In this document: positions 6,652-10,431 of the stretch, piece after piece
Numbering within the stretch: position 1 is the stretch's first letter
Layout: each line of letters opens with the position of its first letter
Source: Actinomycetota bacterium
GTDB lineage: Bacteria > Actinomycetota > Actinomycetes > Nanopelagicales > Nanopelagicaceae
Assembly (NCBI GenBank): GCA_009699645.1
Contig: WLNU01000031.1
Coordinates: 1-10,431, forward strand
Direction: 5' to 3'
Length of the DNA stretch: 10,431 nucleotides
Translations under genes and position numbers: made by a program
The notes under the pieces: model-generated
The model's input: only the letters and a program-made list of their open reading frames with translations
Told to the model about the DNA's origin: nothing
Database searches by the model: none

Positions 6652-8001
6652 ATGTCAAGCAACTACGGTGATCTAAAGCAGGAATTGAAAAGACTCGGTG
6701 TTGACGTGCTGCAGGTGATGTACGCCGATGTACTTGGCATGGCGCGCTCAAAGTATGTTCTCACTACAGAACTTGAGAAAGGCTTGGGACACGGTCCATC
6801 TTTTTGCCAGGGTGTCTGGGTAACCACAAATCGTGGTGGCGTTCTCGATGCAGGAAATATCGCATCTGACGGTCTGCAGGATTTCGTTACTAAAGTTGAC
6901 CCCAAAAGTCTACGCAAGTTATCTTATGAAGAGGGTGTCGCATGCACAGTCGTCGATGCATTTAATCCAGATGAAACTGCGAATCAATTTGCACCACGAA
7001 CTGTCCTGAAGAAAGTCATTGAAGGATATGCAAAACACGGCTTAGTTCCGATTGTTGGACCAGAGCTAGAGTTCTATATAGCAAAGCAAGTCGAAGGAAT
7101 CTATTCAAGGACTCATGAAAATACTGGATTTGTTTATACAACCGGATCAATGGTTGATCCCGATGGAACATTCCTTCGCGTTCTTCGCGGAATTGATCAG
7201 ATGAACCTTGGCGCATTTGCAGGGAATCATGAATTTAGCCCTAGCCAGTACGAAATCAATCTATGGCACGGCGAGGCGCTTGATGCCGCAGATCGAACAT
7301 TCCTGTTTAAGCAAACAATCAAAGACATGACTTATCGTGAAGGAAAGATTGCAACTTTTATGGGTAAGCCGTGGAATGACGAAGGTGGAAGTGGATTCCA
7401 TCTACATTTCTCAGTTACTGACAAGAGCGGTAACAATAAAATGCATGATGGTAAAGGAGAGTTATCTGACGTTGCACTCTCTATCACTGCAGGAATTCTA
7501 GAAAATGCTGCGGCTATCACAGCATTTGCCAATCCGACAGTTAACGCCTTCAAGCGGCTTGGCCCGGACACTCTTGCTCCATTCCGTGCAAACTGGGGAA
7601 TGGATAATAGAAGTTGCATGGTACGAATCCCCCCAGAGCGAGAAGGTGGAACACGTTTAGAAGTTCGTGTTGGTGATGGAGCCGCAAATCCTTATTTACT
7701 TATCGCAGCAATTCTTGCCGCCGGCCTAGATGGAATTGAGCGCAAACTGAAATGTCCTGAGCCTGCAATTGGGTTGGCTTATGACATGGAAACAGCGCCC
7801 ATTCTGCCTATGACATTTACAGAAGCCCTCGATGCCCTTGAGTCGAATACTTATTTGAAGCAACAACTCTCTCCGCAATTGATTGAAACTTTTCTAGTAC
7901 TCAAGCGCGAAGAAATTGAACGGTATGAGAGCGAAGTTAAAGATCCTTCCACACGTGAAGTTACCAAGTGGGAACAGGACGAATATCTACTGCACTTCTA
8001 A
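6652..8001 (+). CDS. Glutamine-synthetase-like gamma-glutamyl amide synthetase (PuuA/AtdA1 type)
   Basis: A 449-residue member of the glutamine synthetase superfamily. The ATP/metal/glutamate site is intact: GPELEFY at 136-142 (Glu138, Glu140), NHEFSPSQYE at 192-201, the His250 loop GSGFHLHFS, NPTVNAFKRL at 294-303, NRS at 319-321 and RLEVRVGD at 335-342. The N-terminal ammonium-site segment is not canonical: where GlnA has FDGSS, with the Asp that deprotonates ammonium, this protein has FCQGVWVTT. There is no adenylylation-tyrosine region. This pattern suits an enzyme that ligates glutamate to an organic amine with ATP, as PuuA, IpuC or AtdA1 do, rather than ammonia assimilation. Neighbours support this: two gamma-glutamyl-hydrolase-type proteins and an APC permease. 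The ATG has GAGGGA upstream at normal spacing. Operator O4 lies about 30 bases before the start. Its stop overlaps that of the convergent downstream gene by 4 bases. The amine is unknown. Confidence 0.9.
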   Translation: MSSNYGDLKQELKRLGVDVLQVMYADVLGMARSKYVLTTELEKGLGHGPSFCQGVWVTTNRGGVLDAGNIASDGLQDFVTKVDPKSLRKLSYEEGVACTVVDAFNPDETANQFAPRTVLKKVIEGYAKHGLVPIVGPELEFYIAKQVEGIYSRTHENTGFVYTTGSMVDPDGTFLRVLRGIDQMNLGAFAGNHEFSPSQYEINLWHGEALDAADRTFLFKQTIKDMTYREGKIATFMGKPWNDEGGSGFHLHFSVTDKSGNNKMHDGKGELSDVALSITAGILENAAAITAFANPTVNAFKRLGPDTLAPFRANWGMDNRSCMVRIPPEREGGTRLEVRVGDGAANPYLLIAAILAAGLDGIERKLKCPEPAIGLAYDMETAPILPMTFTEALDALESNTYLKQQLSPQLIETFLVLKREEIERYESEVKDPSTREVTKWEQDEYLLHF

Positions 8002-8801
8002 ATAGATGGGTTGGACTTATCAAGTAGTAGCTTGCCGCCATTAAAGGTAACTCCAACCTCACGGTAATAACCGCCAATCATTTCCCCGAGTGGCAAAATG
8101 GATGCAAGTTCGTCCCATGGTGAATCAAATAACTCAAGTTCTGCATCGCCAGTCCACGGTTGACCTAGATCAGCATCGACTCCACTCATGGTAATCAACT
8201 GATCAAGTGAATTACCAAGCCCTGGAGTAATTGATGGGACCCATCGGTTATGCAACATTGGGTGTCCATTTACAAATCCATTAGTTTTCGATGGTTCGTT
8301 TAGAGTGAGTCGTGCAGTAGCCAATCTATAATCATTTGCAGCCAGACTTGCTCCTAGCTGGCTACCCTTCTCAAGTCTTGGTGTTGCTTTACCGTGATTA
8401 AAAATTCGAGTAACACCAATTGAGCCAAACTTTTTCGGATATCCCTGAAACCAACCCCGAGCCAGCGAGAAATCTTTAGTAACCCAGATAGCAACGCATC
8501 GGCTATAAGTTTCACCTTGGTATTTGCATCTAATTACTACAAACGCCTCGAGGTATTGAGATCGTAGCGGGTCGAGAAGTTCTTTTTTCGACTGGGAACA
8601 ACTCTGCCAATCTGCCCAAATCAGTGCGACCGCTCCTGGATCCTCATCAGCTAGTTCAATACCTTGAGGCAGAAGTGCCTTAACATTCTTTGGATCGGTT
8701 CGATACTCGACAGTAAGAAGGTTTCCAGAGTAGAACCAGGGCATGTCAGGTGCGACGGCGCTTTTACCCGTTGGCGTACGCGGGGCGAAGAAACCTTCCA
8801 T
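7998..8801 (-). CDS. Acetoacetate decarboxylase superfamily protein
   Basis: A 267-residue protein of the acetoacetate decarboxylase (ADC) fold. The signature is GYPKK at 120-124: in ADC the first lysine forms the Schiff base with the substrate and the adjacent lysine lowers its pKa; both (Lys123, Lys124) are present. PWFYSGNLLTVEYRTDP and the LLPQGIEL segment near 44-51 are also usual for the family, as are WADWQS and a GW(F)QGYP run-in. No signal peptide or membrane segment is seen. Relatives include decarboxylases but also Schiff-base aldolase/dehydratases, so the reaction cannot be read from fold alone. A 2-oxo or beta-keto acid intermediate of the aromatic route is a plausible substrate. 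The ATG at 8801 has GAGG about 10 bases upstream. It is divergent from the permease and shares the region holding operator O3; its stop overlaps that of the GS-like gene by 4 bases. Confidence 0.85.
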   Translation of the reverse strand: MEGFFAPRTPTGKSAVAPDMPWFYSGNLLTVEYRTDPKNVKALLPQGIELADEDPGAVALIWADWQSCSQSKKELLDPLRSQYLEAFVVIRCKYQGETYSRCVAIWVTKDFSLARGWFQGYPKKFGSIGVTRIFNHGKATPRLEKGSQLGASLAANDYRLATARLTLNEPSKTNGFVNGHPMLHNRWVPSITPGLGNSLDQLITMSGVDADLGQPWTGDAELELFDSPWDELASILPLGEMIGGYYREVGVTFNGGKLLLDKSNPSI

Positions 8802-8867
8802 TAGGCAGATACCTCACTTCCCAAGTTAAATTCTAAAAAGAATATCGCACAACGCTGAAATAAATGC

Positions 8868-8906
8868 TTGACATCCCAGATTTACAGGAGCACTCTATCC
8901 TAAAAT
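8868..8906 (+). promoter_or_regulatory. Candidate promoter elements of the permease gene
   Basis: A perfect -35 (TTGACA, 8868-8873) is present, but the good -10 candidates TATCCT (8896-8901) and TAAAAT (8901-8906) lie 22 and 27 bases after it, both too far. Either the -10 acts alone, as is common in actinobacteria, or a poor -10 (CACTCT) at 17-base spacing is used. Both good -10 candidates touch or adjoin operator O3. Confidence 0.35.
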
Positions 8907-8923
8907 CGTTCGTATCAGAACGA
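8906..8923. promoter_or_regulatory. Operator O3: palindrome between the ADC-like and permease genes
   Basis: The 18-mer TCGTTCGTATCAGAACGA matches O1 at 14 of 18 positions. Its symmetry extends outwards: AATCGTTC (8904-8911) and GAACGATT (8918-8925) are exactly complementary across a 6-base spacer. It lies 26 bases before the permease ATG, where a bound repressor would block transcription. Confidence 0.8.
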
Positions 8924-8949
8924 TTAATCTAAGCCGTAAGGGGAGAAAT

Positions 8950-10431
8950 ATGGCTGGTTCAAGCAGTTCACTTGGCAAGGGCAAACTCGGGGTTTTTAGC
9001 ATCGTATTCTTCGTAGTCGCCGCCTCAGCCCCATTGGTCGGAATGACCGGGGCAGTACCCGTAGCAATGGTCCTTGGAAATGGCGCAGCAACACCAGGTG
9101 CCTATTTGATGGCTGGAATTACACTTCTGATTTTCTCAGTTGGCTACGCAGCAATGAGTAATCATGTGACCAATACGGGAGCATTCTTCGCATTTGTGGG
9201 CCGCGGTCTTGGGGCTCGTGCTGGCGTTGCATCTTCATATGTTTCTTTGGTCGCCTACATCACTGTTCAATTAGCGATCTATGGCTTCTTTGGTCTGGTC
9301 ATGAATTTAACTATGGCCGAATATGGAATCACTTTAGTGTGGTGGGCTTGGGCTCTTATCGCATGGGTTCTGGCAACGTTGCTTTCAATTCTAAGCGTTG
9401 ATGTAGGTGCAAAGATTCTAGGTACATTACTTATCGTTGAATTGCTCTCACTTGTAACTGTAGCAATAGCTATTTTTGCAAAAGGTGGACCAGAACCAAT
9501 TAATTTAGGAGCTTCCTTTAATCCTGCGAATATTTTTGCAGGTGGATTTACTGGTACTGCTGGTATAGCTCTCGCTTTTGCCTTTGCTTCATTTATTGGA
9601 TTTGAATCGACTGCTATTTATGGAGAAGAATCAAAGAATCCGAAGAAAGATGTTCCAAAAGCAACTTACCTTGCAATTATTTTCATTTCGATTCTCTTCG
9701 CACTAGTTTCATTCGCGATGGTCGTCGGAATGGGCTCAAGCAAGGCTGTTGAAGGAGTGCTTGCTCGTTCCGGAGATCTAGCCGATCCTGCCGGAGTGCT
9801 CTTTAGCCTTGGCGGCGATTTTGTAGGAAGCGGGATCGTCGACCTTATGAAAATTTTGGTTCTTACTTCACTATTTGCAGGTTTACTTGCATTCCAAAAT
9901 GCCGCATCTCGGTACTTCTTCGCGATGGGCCGCGCAGGTGTAATGCCAGGGAAATTATCAGAGACAAATTCTGCTGGCGCACCACAACGAGCATCATTGG
10001 TTACATCACTGATTGCCGGTGGCGTGATTGTGATTTTCGCAATTGGAGGACTAGATCCATATACGCAACTCTTCAGTTGGATGAGTGGTATTTCTGTGAT
10101 CGCAATCGTTCTTGTAGAGATTTTGGTTTCTCTCGCCGTATTGCGATATTTCAGCACACAACCTAATTCCAATGTTTGGAAAACAAAGATTGCACCGGTT
10201 GCCTCGATAGCACTCTTGCTATTTAGCCTTTACCTATTAATGGCTCGATTTAACTTATTGGCTGGCACAGTGGCAGCCAACGTTGATCCTTCACTTCCTG
10301 AAAGCGCTTGGAAGCTTTCATCCTTGGGATGGTTCTTAGTTCTGGTGCCATTTATTGCTCTGGTCATCGGTTACGTTGTGGCAACTCTTTCAAAGAAGAA
10401 TCACGAGTCTCTTAGCAAAGATTTTGCCTAA
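8950..10431 (+). CDS. APC-superfamily amino acid/amine permease
   Basis: A 493-residue integral membrane protein with about 12 hydrophobic segments, beginning at roughly residues 14-36, and no signal peptide. The APC hallmark region ASFIGFES (213-220), followed by YGEESKNPKKDVPKA (224-238), is clear, as is the GMTGAVP stretch of TM1 that normally forms the substrate-binding break. Family members import amino acids or biogenic amines by H+ or Na+ coupling or by exchange. The gene is complete and its stop codon is the last triplet of the window. The ATG is preceded by GGGGAG at normal spacing, and operator O3 lies just upstream. Its co-regulation with a GS-like ligase and gamma-glutamyl hydrolases suggests import of the amine, or amino acid precursor, that the island degrades, similar to PuuP with PuuA and PuuD. 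The specific substrate cannot be read from the sequence. Confidence 0.9.
   Translation: MAGSSSSLGKGKLGVFSIVFFVVAASAPLVGMTGAVPVAMVLGNGAATPGAYLMAGITLLIFSVGYAAMSNHVTNTGAFFAFVGRGLGARAGVASSYVSLVAYITVQLAIYGFFGLVMNLTMAEYGITLVWWAWALIAWVLATLLSILSVDVGAKILGTLLIVELLSLVTVAIAIFAKGGPEPINLGASFNPANIFAGGFTGTAGIALAFAFASFIGFESTAIYGEESKNPKKDVPKATYLAIIFISILFALVSFAMVVGMGSSKAVEGVLARSGDLADPAGVLFSLGGDFVGSGIVDLMKILVLTSLFAGLLAFQNAASRYFFAMGRAGVMPGKLSETNSAGAPQRASLVTSLIAGGVIVIFAIGGLDPYTQLFSWMSGISVIAIVLVEILVSLAVLRYFSTQPNSNVWKTKIAPVASIALLLFSLYLLMARFNLLAGTVAANVDPSLPESAWKLSSLGWFLVLVPFIALVIGYVVATLSKKNHESLSKDFA

Noticed and set aside
6652..8001. Housekeeping glutamine synthetase (glnA)
   Set aside because: The ammonium-site segment is not canonical, there is no adenylylation region, and the neighbours are catabolic gamma-glutamyl and aromatic genes.
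8868..8896. TTGACA as a full sigma-70 promoter with a nearby -10
   Set aside because: No acceptable -10 lies 16-18 bases downstream; the good -10 candidates are 22 and 27 bases away. Kept only as a weak promoter candidate.
1..10431. tRNA/rRNA genes, CRISPR arrays, insertion sequences or attachment sites
   Set aside because: No tRNA-like clover, direct-repeat array, transposase or terminal inverted repeat was found; the only repeated element is the 18-bp operator.

Overview
The window looks like a piece of an actinobacterial chromosome with modest GC (mid-40s percent by eye). It is densely packed and encodes a catabolic island rather than housekeeping functions. The actinobacterial guess rests on the P450 type, the MarR subtype and the general protein style; I could not test it. 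A low-GC lineage such as the freshwater Nanopelagicales would fit, but this is inference.

Layout from left to right: a leftward operon hpaE-hpaD-hpaG (1-3093; the last gene is cut by the window edge) encodes a homoprotocatechuate-type meta-cleavage route. It comprises a semialdehyde dehydrogenase, a class III extradiol dioxygenase and a fumarylacetoacetate-hydrolase-fold decarboxylase/isomerase. Divergent from it is a PuuD-like gamma-glutamyl hydrolase (3233-3922), which meets a leftward marR regulator tail to tail. Divergent from marR is a cytochrome P450 (4550-5791), which converges on a class I glutamine-amidotransferase-like protein (5812-6519, minus). Divergent from that is a glutamine-synthetase-like gene (6652-8001), tail to tail with an acetoacetate-decarboxylase-superfamily gene (7998-8801, minus). 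Divergent from that is an APC amino acid/amine permease (8950-10431). Almost no DNA is left over.

The most striking feature is regulatory. The window contains four back-to-back promoter regions, and each carries one copy of the same 18-bp imperfect palindrome, roughly TCRTTNG-N4-CNAAYGA (3141-3158, 4520-4537, 6606-6623, 8906-8923). The variable R/Y pair at positions 3 and 16 covaries so that symmetry is kept in every copy. The natural reading is one MarR regulon covering all ten genes, run by the MarR protein encoded in the middle.

Taken together, the genes suggest uptake of an amine (permease), gamma-glutamylation (GS-like), oxidation (P450 and dehydrogenase), removal of glutamate (PuuD-like and/or GATase-like), and ring cleavage of a homoprotocatechuate-like catechol (HpaD, HpaE, HpaG). 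The acetoacetate-decarboxylase-like enzyme has an unassigned step. This pathway is a hypothesis: each enzyme family is well supported, but the substrate and the order of steps are not. Several gene starts are revised from ribosome-binding-site and operator positions (1627, 3093, 4431, 6519).
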